The translations under genes were made by a program, and so were the position numbers. Shown here piece after piece: positions 32,166 to 41,840 of a stretch of 64,000 nt of DNA (position 1 is the stretch's first letter; each line of letters begins with the position of its first letter). This DNA is from a bacterium (lineage in GTDB: Bacteria; Campylobacterota; Campylobacteria; Campylobacterales; Sulfurimonadaceae). The stretch spans positions 62,001 through 126,000 of the forward strand of contig JAHJGM010000009.1 in assembly GCA_018824305.1 (NCBI GenBank), in the 5' to 3' direction. Under the pieces are notes generated by a model. That model made no database searches. It saw only the letters and a list, made by a program, of their open reading frames with translations, and was not told the origin of the DNA.

Positions 32166-32851
32166 GAGATAATACTGTGAGTGTTGACTTGAAGAATGAA
32201 GCAGAGGAATTTCTTGAAAAACTTTTTGAATTTACGAAAAATTTTGAAAAACTTCCTTCTATCTCAAAAAAATTTAATTGGTATATAGAACCATTAATCC
32301 AATTAAGATCATTAAAAAAACTTTTTCAAGAATGTGAAAATGAAAAGAAAGTTGATGAAATATTGAGTAAACATTACAAAAAAAATATAAAGAGAATATT
32401 TGATGATTTAAAAAATGCTTTTCCAACTAGAAAGAATATATTTGATGAAATTTATTATGCACATAAGAAAAAACTTTATTACTTATCTACAATAGCTCTT
32501 ATGACACAGATTGATGGTCTTGTTTATGATGTTTTTAATGGAAAAAATTATTTTCAAGGTGACTTTTTTAAGAAAAAAATTGAGATGTTAGAAGAAAGAG
32601 AAAAAACAGTAGGTTTATGTTTTTTAAAACAGCTTTTTAATAACGAATTACCAATAAGAATAAGTCAAAGTAAAAGAACGTTAGAATTTGAACATATGAA
32701 TAGACATCAGATGCTACATGGTGAAACTTTAGATTTTAATACAGAAATAAATAGCTTAAAGGCAGTATCCTTATTAGCAACATTAGCTTTTAACATGAAA
32801 TATTTAGATGAACTTAATATAAATGATATATCGAAGAATGGAGAAATATAA
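32162..32851 (+). CDS. HEPN-like protein inserted in the hyp operon
   Basis: The protein has 229 residues, is very Lys/Phe-rich, and its DNA is visibly more AT-rich than the hyp genes. The C-terminal part contains [18 protein letters not shown], an Rx4H arrangement followed by Gly, as in HEPN-domain proteins (often RNases of toxin or phage-defence systems). The rest is helical and not recognised. Its ATG overlaps the hypD stop. The HEPN call rests on this single motif and its surroundings, so a non-catalytic relative is possible. Confidence 0.5.
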   Translation: MRDNTVSVDLKNEAEEFLEKLFEFTKNFEKLPSISKKFNWYIEPLIQLRSLKKLFQECENEKKVDEILSKHYKKNIKRIFDDLKNAFPTRKNIFDEIYYAHKKKLYYLSTIALMTQIDGLVYDVFNGKNYFQGDFFKKKIEMLEEREKTVGLCFLKQLFNNELPIRISQSKRTLEFEHMNRHQMLHGETLDFNTEINSLKAVSLLATLAFNMKYLDELNINDISKNGEI

Positions 32852-32852
32852 T

Positions 32853-33086
32853 ATGACTGAAGAAGAAAAAGAGAAGAACAAAAACAATCCGCTGCACGGC
32901 ATCAAACTTCAAGAGATTTTGGAAAGTCTGGTGGAGCGTTACGGGTTTAAAGAACTCAGTGAGCGCATAAATGTCCGATGTTTTTTGATAAACCCGACTA
33001 TCAGTTCATGTCTGAAGTTTCTTAGAAAGACATCTTGGGCGAGAACGAAAGTGGAAGAGTTGTATAAAAAAACCATGAAGAAGTAG
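32853..33086 (+). CDS. VF530-family small DNA-binding-like protein (DUF2132)
   Basis: It starts [19 protein letters not shown]. The pattern NPLHG...LVERYGF..L..RI..RCF..NP....[16 protein letters not shown] is characteristic of the VF530 family, small helical proteins thought to bind DNA. I use ATG 32853, because the track's start lies inside the preceding gene. It has 77 residues. It begins 1 base after the HEPN-like stop, so the two are likely co-translated. Confidence 0.75.
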   Translation: MTEEEKEKNKNNPLHGIKLQEILESLVERYGFKELSERINVRCFLINPTISSCLKFLRKTSWARTKVEELYKKTMKK

Positions 33087-33100
33087 GCGGGGTAAGATGT

Positions 33101-33121
33101 TATTGCAAGGTGCAATATTTT
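33101..33121 (+). terminator. Weak terminator-like hairpin after the VF530 gene
   Basis: TATTGCA-AGG-TGCAATA is followed by TTTTT. A TACAAT/TATACT promoter-like stretch (33145-33155) lies between it and the RhuM-Fic gene, so hypE and hypA may also be transcribed from here. Confidence 0.45.
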
Positions 33122-33186
33122 TAAAAATCGACTAAAAAATAATTTACAATATACTCACAACTGATATTGAATCATGAGGATAGATT

Positions 33187-34176
33187 ATGAAGCAAGAAGA
33201 TAATAAAAACAATATTATCATATACGAAGATGGCAAACTTGAGCTTAACATAGAGTTTGACGGTGAAACGGTTTGGTTAAGACAAAATGAGATTGCCGAG
33301 ATATTTAGTAAAGACAGAACGGTTATAACAAAGCACATAAATAATATTTTAAAAGATAAAGAGATTGATGAAAAAAGCAATGTGCAAAAAATGCACATTG
33401 CAAATTCTGATAAACTTGTCAATTTTTATAGCTTAGATATTATACTTGCCGTTGGGTATAGAACGAACTCTTCAAAAGCTATAAAGTTCAGACAGTGGGC
33501 GACAAAAATACTCAAACAATACCTGATAGACGGATATGTGGTAAATAAAGGAAACTTGCAGCAGCAAAAGCTTTACGAACTAACACAAACATTAGAACTT
33601 ATTAAGCAAAGTATAGAGAACAAAGAACTAGGCTCTGCGGAATCTAAAGGTTTTGTAGAGATTATCTCAAACTATGCAAAAAGCTGGGCGCTGCTTCAAG
33701 GGTATGATGAACAGAGTCTGGAAGAGGTCATTAACCATAGGAAACAAAAGTTTATACTGGATTATGATGAATCGAAAAAAGCGATAGAAGAGTTTAAAAA
33801 AGCTTTGATGTTAAAAGGTGAAGCGAGCAAACTTTTTGGGCAGGAAAAAGCGGATGAACTGAAAGGTAATCTTTTAAATATCTATCAGACTTTTGGTGGT
33901 GAGGAACTTTTGCCATCCATAGAGCAAAAAGCGGCAAACCTGCTTTATTATGTCATAAAAGGACATCCCTTCAATGATGGAAACAAAAGAATAGGCGCGT
34001 ATCTTTTCATATTGTTTTTATCCAAAAACAGTGCGCTTTATAAATCAAATGGCGAGCTAAAGATAAATGACAACGCTTTGGCATCTTTAGCACTTTTGGT
34101 CGCTACAAGTAAACCGGAGCAAAAAGATATTATTATAAAGTTAATAATGAATATACTCTATGAGGGAGAACAATGA
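33187..34176 (+). CDS. RhuM-Fic/Doc family protein
   Basis: The protein has 329 residues. The first about 120 residues are a RhuM-type domain (FDGETVWLRQNEIAEIFSKD, HINNIL, SLDIILAVGYRTNS). After a helical linker comes a Fic/Doc domain with the complete catalytic motif HPFNDGNKR, which binds ATP and transfers AMP or a related group to a target. I see no inhibitory (S/T)xxxE(G/N) helix, and no clear antitoxin gene next to it. Its stop overlaps hypE by ATGA, the mirror of the hypD junction at the other end of the cassette. Confidence 0.85.
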   Translation: MKQEDNKNNIIIYEDGKLELNIEFDGETVWLRQNEIAEIFSKDRTVITKHINNILKDKEIDEKSNVQKMHIANSDKLVNFYSLDIILAVGYRTNSSKAIKFRQWATKILKQYLIDGYVVNKGNLQQQKLYELTQTLELIKQSIENKELGSAESKGFVEIISNYAKSWALLQGYDEQSLEEVINHRKQKFILDYDESKKAIEEFKKALMLKGEASKLFGQEKADELKGNLLNIYQTFGGEELLPSIEQKAANLLYYVIKGHPFNDGNKRIGAYLFILFLSKNSALYKSNGELKINDNALASLALLVATSKPEQKDIIIKLIMNILYEGEQ

Positions 34177-35171
34177 CAAAAACAGTAACACTAGCCCAAG
34201 GTAACGGCGGGGAAGAGAACAACGAGCTGATATCTAAAGTTTTTTATAAAGCTTTTAAAAACGAGATACTAGAACGTAGCGAAGATGCGGCGGTCATTCA
34301 CGGCGGAGAGTTGGCTTTTTCTACTGACAGTTTTACCGTTTCACCCCTGTTTTTTGCGGGAGCGGACATCGGCAAGCTTGCCGTGTGCGGTACATGTAAC
34401 GACCTTGCCATGATGGCGGCACGTCCAAAGTACCTTACATGTAGCGTCATTATAGAGGAGGGCTTTGAGCTTGAGAGCTTGGAGCGCATCGTCGATAGTA
34501 TGAAGCAAGAGCTGGAAGTAAACGGTGCTATTGTCGTGAGCGGAGATACCAAGGTCGTGCCTCGCGGGAGTGTAGATAAGATATTTATCAACACTACGGG
34601 TATCGGCGAGATAGAGAAAAAAGGTATCAGCTCCAACAACATTACATGTAACGATCTCATCCTTGTAAACCGCGATATCGGCTGTCACGGTGCTACCATT
34701 TTTGCAGCGCGCGAGGGGATGGAGATGAGCAGTGCTTTAAAAAGTGACTGTAACTCACTCTATCCGCAGGTAAAAGCTCTGCTTGATGCAAACATCGGCA
34801 TAACTGCTATGAGAGATGCGACGCGCGGCGGCGTGGCGGCGGTGCTTAACGAGTGGGCGAAACAGTCAAATGTCTGCATTGAAGTTGAGGAAGAGAAGAT
34901 CCCCGTGAGCGATGAAGTAAACGGCATCTGCGAGATGCTTGGTTTTGAAGCGACCGCTTTAGCCAATGAGGGCACATTTGTACTAGCTGTAAAAAAAGAG
35001 GATGCCGATAAAGCAGTGGAGATACTAAAGAGTTTTGATGTGTGTGAAAAAGCATCTGTCATCGGCAGTGTAACCTCTACGCATCCAAAAAAAGTGGTTT
35101 TAAAAAGCGGATGGGGAACTTCAAGATTTTTAGAAACTCCAAACGGCGAGTTATTGCCGAGAATCTGTTAA
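34173..35171 (+). CDS. hypE: Hydrogenase cofactor assembly protein HypE
   Basis: The protein has 332 residues and belongs to the AIR-synthase-like fold. It has an N-terminal AQGNGGEENNELI, DDxS-type metal/ATP motifs (FSTDSFTVSP, VSGDTKVVPRG) and the essential C terminus PRIC, whose last Cys is carbamoylated by HypF and dehydrated to thiocyanate. It is displaced from hypD by a 2-kb cassette but still begins with an ATGA overlap. Confidence 0.96.
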   Translation: MTKTVTLAQGNGGEENNELISKVFYKAFKNEILERSEDAAVIHGGELAFSTDSFTVSPLFFAGADIGKLAVCGTCNDLAMMAARPKYLTCSVIIEEGFELESLERIVDSMKQELEVNGAIVVSGDTKVVPRGSVDKIFINTTGIGEIEKKGISSNNITCNDLILVNRDIGCHGATIFAAREGMEMSSALKSDCNSLYPQVKALLDANIGITAMRDATRGGVAAVLNEWAKQSNVCIEVEEEKIPVSDEVNGICEMLGFEATALANEGTFVLAVKKEDADKAVEILKSFDVCEKASVIGSVTSTHPKKVVLKSGWGTSRFLETPNGELLPRIC

Positions 35172-35181
35172 GGGGTAAATG

Positions 35182-35523
35182 ATGCATGAATACAGCGTAG
35201 TTCAAGCTTTACTCACTCAGTGTGAAGAACATGCAACGGCAAACGAGGCGACAAAGATCACAAAAATCGTAGTGAAGATAGGCGTGATGAGCGGAGTCGA
35301 GCCGTATCTGTTAGAAACTGCTTTTAACACTTTTAAAGACACGACGGTCTGTGAGAGTGCGGAGTTTGTGCTCAACATCCAGCCGCTTACCATTACATGT
35401 AACGATTGTCACACGACGAGCGAACTCGAAAGTAGAAACTACTGCTGTCCAAAGTGTGAGAGTGTAAACGTAAAAGTCACTGACGGGGAAGATATGTTCC
35501 TCATGAGTCTAGAGATGGAATAA
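35182..35523 (+). CDS. hypA: Nickel metallochaperone HypA
   Basis: It is 113 residues long from the second of two adjacent ATGs. HypA needs His2 to bind nickel (MHEYSVVQALL), and AAGGGG is spaced correctly for 35182, so I prefer that start over 35179. The zinc site is CNDC and CPKC. It works with HypB, and in Campylobacterota often with urease as well. Confidence 0.94.
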   Translation: MHEYSVVQALLTQCEEHATANEATKITKIVVKIGVMSGVEPYLLETAFNTFKDTTVCESAEFVLNIQPLTITCNDCHTTSELESRNYCCPKCESVNVKVTDGEDMFLMSLEME

Positions 35524-35533
35524 AGGAGATTAT

Positions 35534-36286
35534 ATGCAAGAGTATTGGGAAGCTTACATGAAGCCGATGGATGGAAGTCCTGCGAGTGTCTCTTTGAATG
35601 TAGAGGTGTCTAATGGGAGTTTGAGTGAAGAATATGGTTACATGGGATTTGTAAAAGTGTTCTTGCATGAGCCCAGCGATGACGGACTTATGAAAGAGGA
35701 AGAGAGTGATGACCTCTCATTTATTGAGGATTCCCTCGAGATGGAGTCTTTGCGTTATCGTATAGGAAAGTATGTGGGGCGCATCGTTGCGCAGGGAAGT
35801 GTCAACTTTATCTATTACCTTAAGTATGATTTTGAGTGGCAAAATGCCGTCGATGATGCGATGAAAAAGTTTGATAGCTACAAGTATGAGTTTGGTGCTC
35901 GTATGGATAGTGAATGGGAAGTCTACAAAAAACTGCTTTGGCCCACATCAAAACAGTGGCAGCTCATCCAAAATCATCGTACATGTGAGATGTTAAAAGA
36001 AGCGGGTGACAACCTGAGACTCAAACGTGCCATAGAACACAAGATATATTTTCATTCGGCACAAAACAGAGATAGTTATAAGAGTTATATCCAAAATGAG
36101 GGATTTAAAATCCAAAAAGAGATACAACCGACAGAAGATATGAAGATGATGTATGGATTGCAGTTTTACCGTATCGATGTGCCGTATTACTATGAGATAG
36201 ACGAACTTACGATGAGTCTTATAGATAACGCAGCAGAATATGGCGGCGAGTATGACGGATGGGAAACGAGCGTAGTTAAAGTGTAA
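35534..36286 (+). CDS. DUF695 plus RraB-like protein
   Basis: The protein has 250 residues. The middle (WEVYKKLLWPTSKQWQLIQN, GDNLRLKRAIEHKIYF) matches DUF695. The last 80 residues (IQNEGFKI..., MYGLQFYRIDVPYYYEID, GGEYDGWETSV) match the RraB fold, known in Escherichia coli as an inhibitor of RNase E. Campylobacterota usually lack RNase E as far as I recall, so another role is likely. AAGGAG precedes the ATG. It follows hypA by 10 bases and may be transcribed with the hyp genes. Confidence 0.7.
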   Translation: MQEYWEAYMKPMDGSPASVSLNVEVSNGSLSEEYGYMGFVKVFLHEPSDDGLMKEEESDDLSFIEDSLEMESLRYRIGKYVGRIVAQGSVNFIYYLKYDFEWQNAVDDAMKKFDSYKYEFGARMDSEWEVYKKLLWPTSKQWQLIQNHRTCEMLKEAGDNLRLKRAIEHKIYFHSAQNRDSYKSYIQNEGFKIQKEIQPTEDMKMMYGLQFYRIDVPYYYEIDELTMSLIDNAAEYGGEYDGWETSVVKV

Positions 36287-36393
36287 ATACAATTTTCTTT
36301 GTTTATACCATTATTTTACATATGGAACCGATATGTCCCCGATTAATAGGTAGAATTGCTAAAAATGACTTAGCATAAATACAAGGGGATTAG

Positions 36394-38511
36394 ATGATAA
36401 ATTTAAGTATAAGCCAAAAATTGCATATTCCGCTTATCGCATCCATTATTTTTGGTTTTGTAGTTATAGGGATAAATTACTTTTACTCAATAGATAATAT
36501 TCAAAAAGATGTTTATCAACAAGAAACTGCAAATCTGCGAGCAATTTATAATGACTTATTGGAGAATAAGGAAGATATTGGTCTCACAAACGCCATAAAT
36601 ATAGCTGAGAACTATTACACCATTAGGTCTTTAAAAGAAAACAACAGAGAAATAGCTACACAAGGGCTAAACGATCTTTCAAAAAAGTTCAAAGAAAATA
36701 CGGATCTCAATAATGTAAAAATTCATATTCATGATGCAAATATAAGAAGTTTTTTACGAGTCTGGAAACCTGAAAAGTATGGAGATGACCTTAGTGGTTT
36801 TAGAAAGACTATTATTCAAGTAAAAGAGAGTAAAAAACCTTTAGTAGCTATCGAGCTTGGTCGTGCAGGTCTTATTTTGCGAGGGCTTTCTCCAATTATT
36901 GATAATGGTGAATATTTAGGATCGGTAGAGTTTATGCAAGAACTCAATTCTATTGTAAAGACTGCTAAAAAAAATTATGGGATCGATATGGCTATTTTTA
37001 TAGACAATAAATATCTTAATATAGCAACCGATCTTTCAAATGCTCCTAAAATCGGACTTTATACTCTTGCCGTTCATCAAAGCAACGTTGATGAACATTA
37101 CTTTAATGAACTTGCTGTTCTTGATCCAAAAGAGTGTAGAAATATTCAAAATAGTAAAGATTATGCTGTCGTTTCAGAACCTATCGTTGATTTTTCAGGA
37201 GAGACAGTAGGCTATGTTATGATTGGTCAAAAAAGAGCAAAACTTGAAAATATGGTTTCTAAGGCGGAGAGCTCTCTTATAAGACAAATTATTATTATGG
37301 CGCTTATTGATATCTTTATTCTTATCTTTTTGTTGGGTGTGATTAAAAAAGGTGTTACAGAACCTATATTAAACCTTGATCAAGTCGCTTTAGAACTAGC
37401 TCAAGGCGATGCAGACCTTTCAAAAAGACTTCCTATAGTCTCAAATGATGAACTAGGCAGTGCAAGCAGAAGCTTCAACACCTTCTTAGATAAGGTCGAA
37501 GCTATTTCAAATACAGCAAAAGCAGAAGCACAAAAAGCTGAGGATGCGGTACAAAACACTACTAAGGTATTGAAACAAAATGAATTTCATTTGGAGCTTT
37601 CTCATGAGATGATTTCAGGTTCAATCAGCAATGTCAATGATTTAAGTTACAGTATGAAAGAAAATATTGATAATGTTCATCAAGTAAACGAATTAAATAA
37701 TGTTACGGCGGAGGTCATTATGAGAGTGACTTCATCCACCGATGAGATCATTTCATCTATCTCAAATATCACAGAGATGATAAGCGATTCAAAAATATCA
37801 GCAGAGCAGCTTAATGCAAATGTAGCAGAGATATTTAGCGTAATCACTTTGATTAAAGATATCTCCGATCAAACAAATCTACTTGCACTTAATGCTGCCA
37901 TAGAAGCTGCCCGTGCAGGTGAACATGGACGAGGTTTTGCTGTTGTTGCTGATGAAGTAAGAAAACTTGCAGAGCGTACTCAAAAAGCGACAAGCGAAGT
38001 GGAAGCAAATATCAGTGTACTTAAGCAGAACTCCATAATGATGACCGAGAACAGTGAAAAAATAGATAAATCTGCATCAGCATCACAATCAATACTTGAT
38101 GAATTTAAGAAGACGTTAAATGAAATGGTTACTAATGCTGACAAGATTAAAGAGTACAATTCGATTATCGGACATGAACTTTTCATCAATATTGTTAAAC
38201 TTGATCATATGATCTTCAAATCGAGTGCTTATTCGTCAGTATTTGATAACAAGACAAAGCAAGAATTTGGTAGTCATACTACATGTAATCTTGGAAAATG
38301 GTATGCAGGTGAGGGGAAAAAGACATTTGGAAATAAAAGTTCATTTAATGAACTTGACGCTCCTCACACTTTGGTTCATAAGAACATTCAAAAGGCTATT
38401 AAATTGATAGATTCAAATCAAGTTGACAGCGATGAAATACTTCAATTATTTAAAGGGGCAGAGAAAGCTTCGAGTGAACTTTTCGTGAAATTAGATACCC
38501 TTACGAAGTGA
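36394..38511 (+). CDS. Methyl-accepting chemotaxis protein with double Cache sensor and CZB domain
   Basis: The protein has 705 residues. A membrane helix at about residues 12-30 and another at about 293-318 enclose a large periplasmic dCache-like sensor with a [13 protein letters not shown] stretch. HAMP follows, then a signalling hairpin with [18 protein letters not shown] and [12 protein letters not shown]. The C-terminal 120 residues form a zinc-binding CZB domain ([33 protein letters not shown]). CZB receptors sense zinc-linked oxidants such as hypochlorous acid in gastric relatives. It is a lone gene, not part of the chemotaxis island that begins near 41 kb. Confidence 0.92.
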   Translation: MINLSISQKLHIPLIASIIFGFVVIGINYFYSIDNIQKDVYQQETANLRAIYNDLLENKEDIGLTNAINIAENYYTIRSLKENNREIATQGLNDLSKKFKENTDLNNVKIHIHDANIRSFLRVWKPEKYGDDLSGFRKTIIQVKESKKPLVAIELGRAGLILRGLSPIIDNGEYLGSVEFMQELNSIVKTAKKNYGIDMAIFIDNKYLNIATDLSNAPKIGLYTLAVHQSNVDEHYFNELAVLDPKECRNIQNSKDYAVVSEPIVDFSGETVGYVMIGQKRAKLENMVSKAESSLIRQIIIMALIDIFILIFLLGVIKKGVTEPILNLDQVALELAQGDADLSKRLPIVSNDELGSASRSFNTFLDKVEAISNTAKAEAQKAEDAVQNTTKVLKQNEFHLELSHEMISGSISNVNDLSYSMKENIDNVHQVNELNNVTAEVIMRVTSSTDEIISSISNITEMISDSKISAEQLNANVAEIFSVITLIKDISDQTNLLALNAAIEAARAGEHGRGFAVVADEVRKLAERTQKATSEVEANISVLKQNSIMMTENSEKIDKSASASQSILDEFKKTLNEMVTNADKIKEYNSIIGHELFINIVKLDHMIFKSSAYSSVFDNKTKQEFGSHTTCNLGKWYAGEGKKTFGNKSSFNELDAPHTLVHKNIQKAIKLIDSNQVDSDEILQLFKGAEKASSELFVKLDTLTK

Positions 38512-38562
38512 TTTTTTAAAAGTGTTTCTGGTATTAAAAGCATAATAGAGATTTTTCTGCGC

Positions 38563-38568
38563 TATAAT
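38563..38568 (+). promoter_or_regulatory. -10 box upstream of the SQR gene
   Basis: TATAAT lies 28 bases before the start codon; no convincing -35 box is visible. AAGGATAG is the ribosome binding site. Confidence 0.45.
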
Positions 38569-38595
38569 TGAATTAGATCAAAATAAGGATAGCTT

Positions 38596-40023
38596 ATGAG
38601 AAGGGATAATCTAAAAGAGTTGTTGAATCAGGGACACGAAAAAGAACCACTGTCAAGACGTGACGCGATAAAGTTAATGGGGATATCACCTATTGCAGCT
38701 TCTGTAATCGCATCTGTGGGCAGCGGAAGCGTTACTAATGCCGAAGCTGTCGATGTAAAGGGTAAGATACTTATAGTAGGTGGCGGAAGCGGTGCTTTGA
38801 TGGTTTTGGCTAGATTAAACAGAGCTATCTCTAATCCTGATATCACTGTTATCGCTCCTAATGAGACACATCTTTATCAACCGGGTCAAGTCTTTGTCGC
38901 TGCGGGGCTGATGACACAAGATGAACTCCAAAAACCAAACAGCGACTATATAAATGGTAATGTCAACTGGATAAAAGATGAAGTCAAAACATTTGATGCG
39001 GACAATAACACCGTCACTACGCGCGGCGGACAAGTTGTAGGGTATGACTACATGATAGTCGCTACGGGTGTGGTCAATCGTTTTGACAAGATAGCGGGAT
39101 TGAAAGAGGAAGATATAGGGACAAACGGGATCACCAGTGTTTACCTGAGCGATCTAGAAAAGGGTACTGCTCGCGGGGCGACGGCTACATGGGATTGGTA
39201 CAACGAGGTGAAAAAAGCCGCAGAAACCAAAAGACCGACGGTACTTTATACACAACCCGATACTCCTATAAAATGTGGCGGTGCGCCGCAAAAGATGCTC
39301 TATCTTAGTGCTGATTATCTTAAAGAAGCTGGGCTTAGTGCGGATTATTATTTCTACACAGGACTCAAAAAACTGTTCCATCTGCCAAAAGTAGATGAAG
39401 AACTCACTAGAGTTCAAAAAAGCTATGACAAGATCGAGACAAAGTATTCTCACTTTTTACGCTCCATTGATGTCAAAGCAAAAAAAGCCACATTTATTCA
39501 TGCGTATGAAAAAGAGGTGATAGATGAGGATTTCGGCGAAAAATCAATGCAGAGTTTTGCCGATGAGGTTGTCGTAAAATACGATTTTATTCATGTCGTA
39601 CCGCCTATGACTCCACCGGCAGCACTTGAAAAATCAAAGCTTGTCAACGATTCTGGATGGCTTGATGTAGATAAATTCACGTTGCAACACAGCAAATATA
39701 AAAATGTCTTTGGTATAGGCGACGTTTGTGGCATCCCTATGGGAAAAACGGGAGGAACGGCTCGACACCAAGGACCTATAGTAGTCGGAAATCTTTTAGC
39801 GGTGATGCAGGCAAAAGAGCTCAAAGAGAAGTTTGACGGATATACGGTTTGCCCTCTTAAAACTCAATACGGCAAGATACTCATGGCAGAGTTTAACTAC
39901 GAGGGACCAAAACCGACCATCCCGTTTTTAGATTATTCAAAACCAAGATGGATGTGGTGGGAGTTTGACCGCTATATGCTAGAGCCGATGTATTGGCGTT
40001 TGATGCTCACCGGACTTTTTTAA
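38596..40023 (+). CDS. sqr: Type II sulfide:quinone oxidoreductase with Tat signal
   Basis: The protein has 475 residues. A twin-Arg signal (SRRDAIKLMG, hydrophobic core to about residue 50) precedes an FAD domain (ILIVGGGSGALMVLARL). The segment TPIKCGGAPQKMLYLSADY and the end motifs WLDVDKFTLQH, NVFGIGDVCGIP and YGKILMAEFNY closely follow the mitochondrial-type SQOR (type II). The Cys of KCGG and of GDVCG are the redox pair; C in YTVCPL is also conserved. The protein oxidises sulfide at the membrane and reduces quinone. Most SQRs have no Tat signal, so periplasmic export through Tat is notable. Confidence 0.88.
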   Translation: MRRDNLKELLNQGHEKEPLSRRDAIKLMGISPIAASVIASVGSGSVTNAEAVDVKGKILIVGGGSGALMVLARLNRAISNPDITVIAPNETHLYQPGQVFVAAGLMTQDELQKPNSDYINGNVNWIKDEVKTFDADNNTVTTRGGQVVGYDYMIVATGVVNRFDKIAGLKEEDIGTNGITSVYLSDLEKGTARGATATWDWYNEVKKAAETKRPTVLYTQPDTPIKCGGAPQKMLYLSADYLKEAGLSADYYFYTGLKKLFHLPKVDEELTRVQKSYDKIETKYSHFLRSIDVKAKKATFIHAYEKEVIDEDFGEKSMQSFADEVVVKYDFIHVVPPMTPPAALEKSKLVNDSGWLDVDKFTLQHSKYKNVFGIGDVCGIPMGKTGGTARHQGPIVVGNLLAVMQAKELKEKFDGYTVCPLKTQYGKILMAEFNYEGPKPTIPFLDYSKPRWMWWEFDRYMLEPMYWRLMLTGLF

Positions 40024-40068
40024 TAGTTCTATGTATAATCTGCCTCGAAAGAGGTAAGTTGCGTTATC

Positions 40069-40097
40069 TTTACATGTAAGGCACTTTGCGGTAAAAT
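40069..40097 (+). promoter_or_regulatory. Promoter of efp
   Basis: TTTACA (40069-40074), a 17-base spacer and TAAAAT (40092-40097) form a good sigma-70-type promoter 29 bases before the efp start codon. Confidence 0.6.
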
Positions 40098-40126
40098 TGC
40101 ACAAATTTTTTTATAAGGTCAGGTAT

Positions 40127-40693
40127 ATGGCAACAATAGGTATGGGTGATATCAAAAAAAATATACGTCTAGAGATCTCTGACGTACCATATAAAGTAGT
40201 AGAGTTCCAACACGTTAAACCGGGTAAGGGTGCAGCTTTCGTACGTATGAAGGTAAAGAGCTTTTTAAACGGAAAAGTTATTGAAAAGACTGTTCATGCA
40301 GGTGATAAATTTGAAGTTCCTGTAATCGAATACAAAACTATGCAGTATCTTTATGACGACGGTGAGATGCTACAGTTTATGGATAATGACACTTATGACC
40401 AAATAGGTCTTACTTATGAACAGTGTGATGATGCTATGAAATGGCTAAAAGACGGTATCAACGTAGATATGATCTTCTACAAAGGCGATGCGATCTCTGT
40501 AACACCTCCTGAAACTATGGAATTGGTAATAACCGACACTCCTCCAAACTTCAAAGGCGACACTTCAAGCGGAAGCAGAAAACCTGCGACTCTAGAGACC
40601 GGTGCTGTGGTTCAAGTTCCGTATCACATACTTGAAGGCGATACTATTAAAGTAAATACTGTAGATTGTGAGTATCTAGAAAAAGTAAAATAA
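40127..40693 (+). CDS. efp: Translation elongation factor P
   Basis: The protein has 188 residues from MATIGMGDIKK. The loop VKPGKGAAFVRMK holds the conserved Lys that inserts into the ribosome and is often modified; the OB-folds end with IKVNTVDCEYLEKVK. It rescues ribosomes stalled at polyproline. The track's start at 40097 overlaps the promoter; AAGGTCAGG fits ATG 40127. Confidence 0.96.
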   Translation: MATIGMGDIKKNIRLEISDVPYKVVEFQHVKPGKGAAFVRMKVKSFLNGKVIEKTVHAGDKFEVPVIEYKTMQYLYDDGEMLQFMDNDTYDQIGLTYEQCDDAMKWLKDGINVDMIFYKGDAISVTPPETMELVITDTPPNFKGDTSSGSRKPATLETGAVVQVPYHILEGDTIKVNTVDCEYLEKVK

Positions 40694-40713
40694 TCTTTTT
40701 AAAGGGAGATATC

Positions 40714-41271
40714 ATGGCAGTAGTTTTAGTACCTTTGGCAACAGGTTTTGAAGAGATCGAAGCGATATCTATCATAGATACGATAAGACGCTCTTCTATA
40801 AACGTGATCGTTGCTTCTGTTGATGGTAATGAAGATGTCCGCGGAGCACACGGCATCATTATAAAGACAGATAAAAGTATAAAAAATATATCTGCCGATG
40901 ATATCGACATGATCGTACTACCAGGCGGCTGGGGCGGGACCAAAATACTGGCTACCGATGAAAAAGTACAATCGCTTTTAAAAGAGATGGATGCAAAAGG
41001 CAAGCAGATAGGTGCTATCTGTGCTGCTCCGTATGCATTGGAAAAAGCAGGTGTATTAAAAGAGAAGTTTACTTGCTATCCTTCTGTTAAAGAGGATATA
41101 GAAAATACAGGGTATGATGCAACCAAAAAAGTTGTGAGTGATAAAAATATCCTGACGTCTCAAGGTCCTGCTACAGCTATCTGCTTTGGACTTGAGATCG
41201 TTAAGATTTTGTTGGGTGAAGAGGCAAAAGAGAAAGTAAAGACAGGCCTTTTAGCCGACTCCTGCGAATAG
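40714..41271 (+). CDS. DJ-1/PfpI (YajL-like) family protein
   Basis: The protein has 185 residues and the DJ-1 fold: VLVPLATGFEEIEAI at the start, VLPGGWGG, and the nucleophilic Cys in IGAICAAPYAL. Family members act as deglycases or chaperones, or respond to oxidation. AAGGGAG precedes the ATG, 20 bases after efp, so it is probably in the same transcript. Confidence 0.92.
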   Translation: MAVVLVPLATGFEEIEAISIIDTIRRSSINVIVASVDGNEDVRGAHGIIIKTDKSIKNISADDIDMIVLPGGWGGTKILATDEKVQSLLKEMDAKGKQIGAICAAPYALEKAGVLKEKFTCYPSVKEDIENTGYDATKKVVSDKNILTSQGPATAICFGLEIVKILLGEEAKEKVKTGLLADSCE

Positions 41272-41282
41272 ATATTTTAAAT

Positions 41283-41732
41283 TTACCTCGTCGGTAAAGC
41301 CGCGAGGTTTAACACTTCATTTGCGAGAGAGTATTCGATCGCATACTCTAAGATCATAAAACTGTGATTGATAAGTTCTTCCATCTCATCTCCTGCAGAT
41401 TCACACACAATAGAGCTGAAATATTTAGCATCTATCGTACCGAGTGCATCTTCTGTTTTATATAAAAGTTTTTCTACGATAGTGATAGCTTGAGACAGAT
41501 CAATGGCTTCAAGTCCGATGGCACAAAGACGAGAGTCAAGTCTAATAAATTGATCTGTTTTTCTTATATGATTCAAAAAATAATCGTCATCGATATTTTT
41601 AGCATAGATTATAAAAAGACAAAAAGGCAGTTTATATCTCTTATGTCTATACCAAAACGGTTCGATAAGATGAGCGAGAGTTTCTCTTTTATCATGTAAA
41701 AGTACATGTATTTCGTTATTTGTAATATTCAC
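41283..41732 (-). CDS. Small protein resembling a degenerate GGDEF domain
   Basis: The protein has 149 residues. The order of strands and helices (FCLFIIYAKNIDDDYF, IRKTDQFIRLDSRLCAIGLEAID, AITIVEKLLY) recalls the GGDEF fold, in which an R-x-x-D segment is followed by 40 residues of helix and strand. The active-site GG(D/E)EF sequence is absent; LDSRLCAIG sits in its place. It cannot make c-di-GMP as read and may be a binding or scaffold domain. The assignment is tentative. It stands next to the response-regulator genes of the signalling island. Confidence 0.4.
   Translation of the reverse strand: MNITNNEIHVLLHDKRETLAHLIEPFWYRHKRYKLPFCLFIIYAKNIDDDYFLNHIRKTDQFIRLDSRLCAIGLEAIDLSQAITIVEKLLYKTEDALGTIDAKYFSSIVCESAGDEMEELINHSFMILEYAIEYSLANEVLNLAALPTR
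41285..41308. terminator. Hairpin between the convergent DJ-1 and GGDEF-like genes
   Basis: ACCTCG/CGAGGT with an inner CGG/CCG forms a stable stem next to both stop codons and partly inside the end of the minus-strand gene. Flanking T-tracts are short, so termination is only probable. Confidence 0.4.
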
Positions 41733-41840
41733 TAATATCCTTCTTTATAACACGATTTTAACATAAAATAATAGATAAGTTTACTATATTTCCTGAAAAA
41801 CGACTCTTATCTTCCGTAATAATTTCTTTTTGTAAAAATT

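Noticed and set aside
40043-40054. CCTC-GAAA-GAGG hairpin as terminator of sqr
   Set aside because: The stem has only 4 bp and no T-tract follows; too weak to list.
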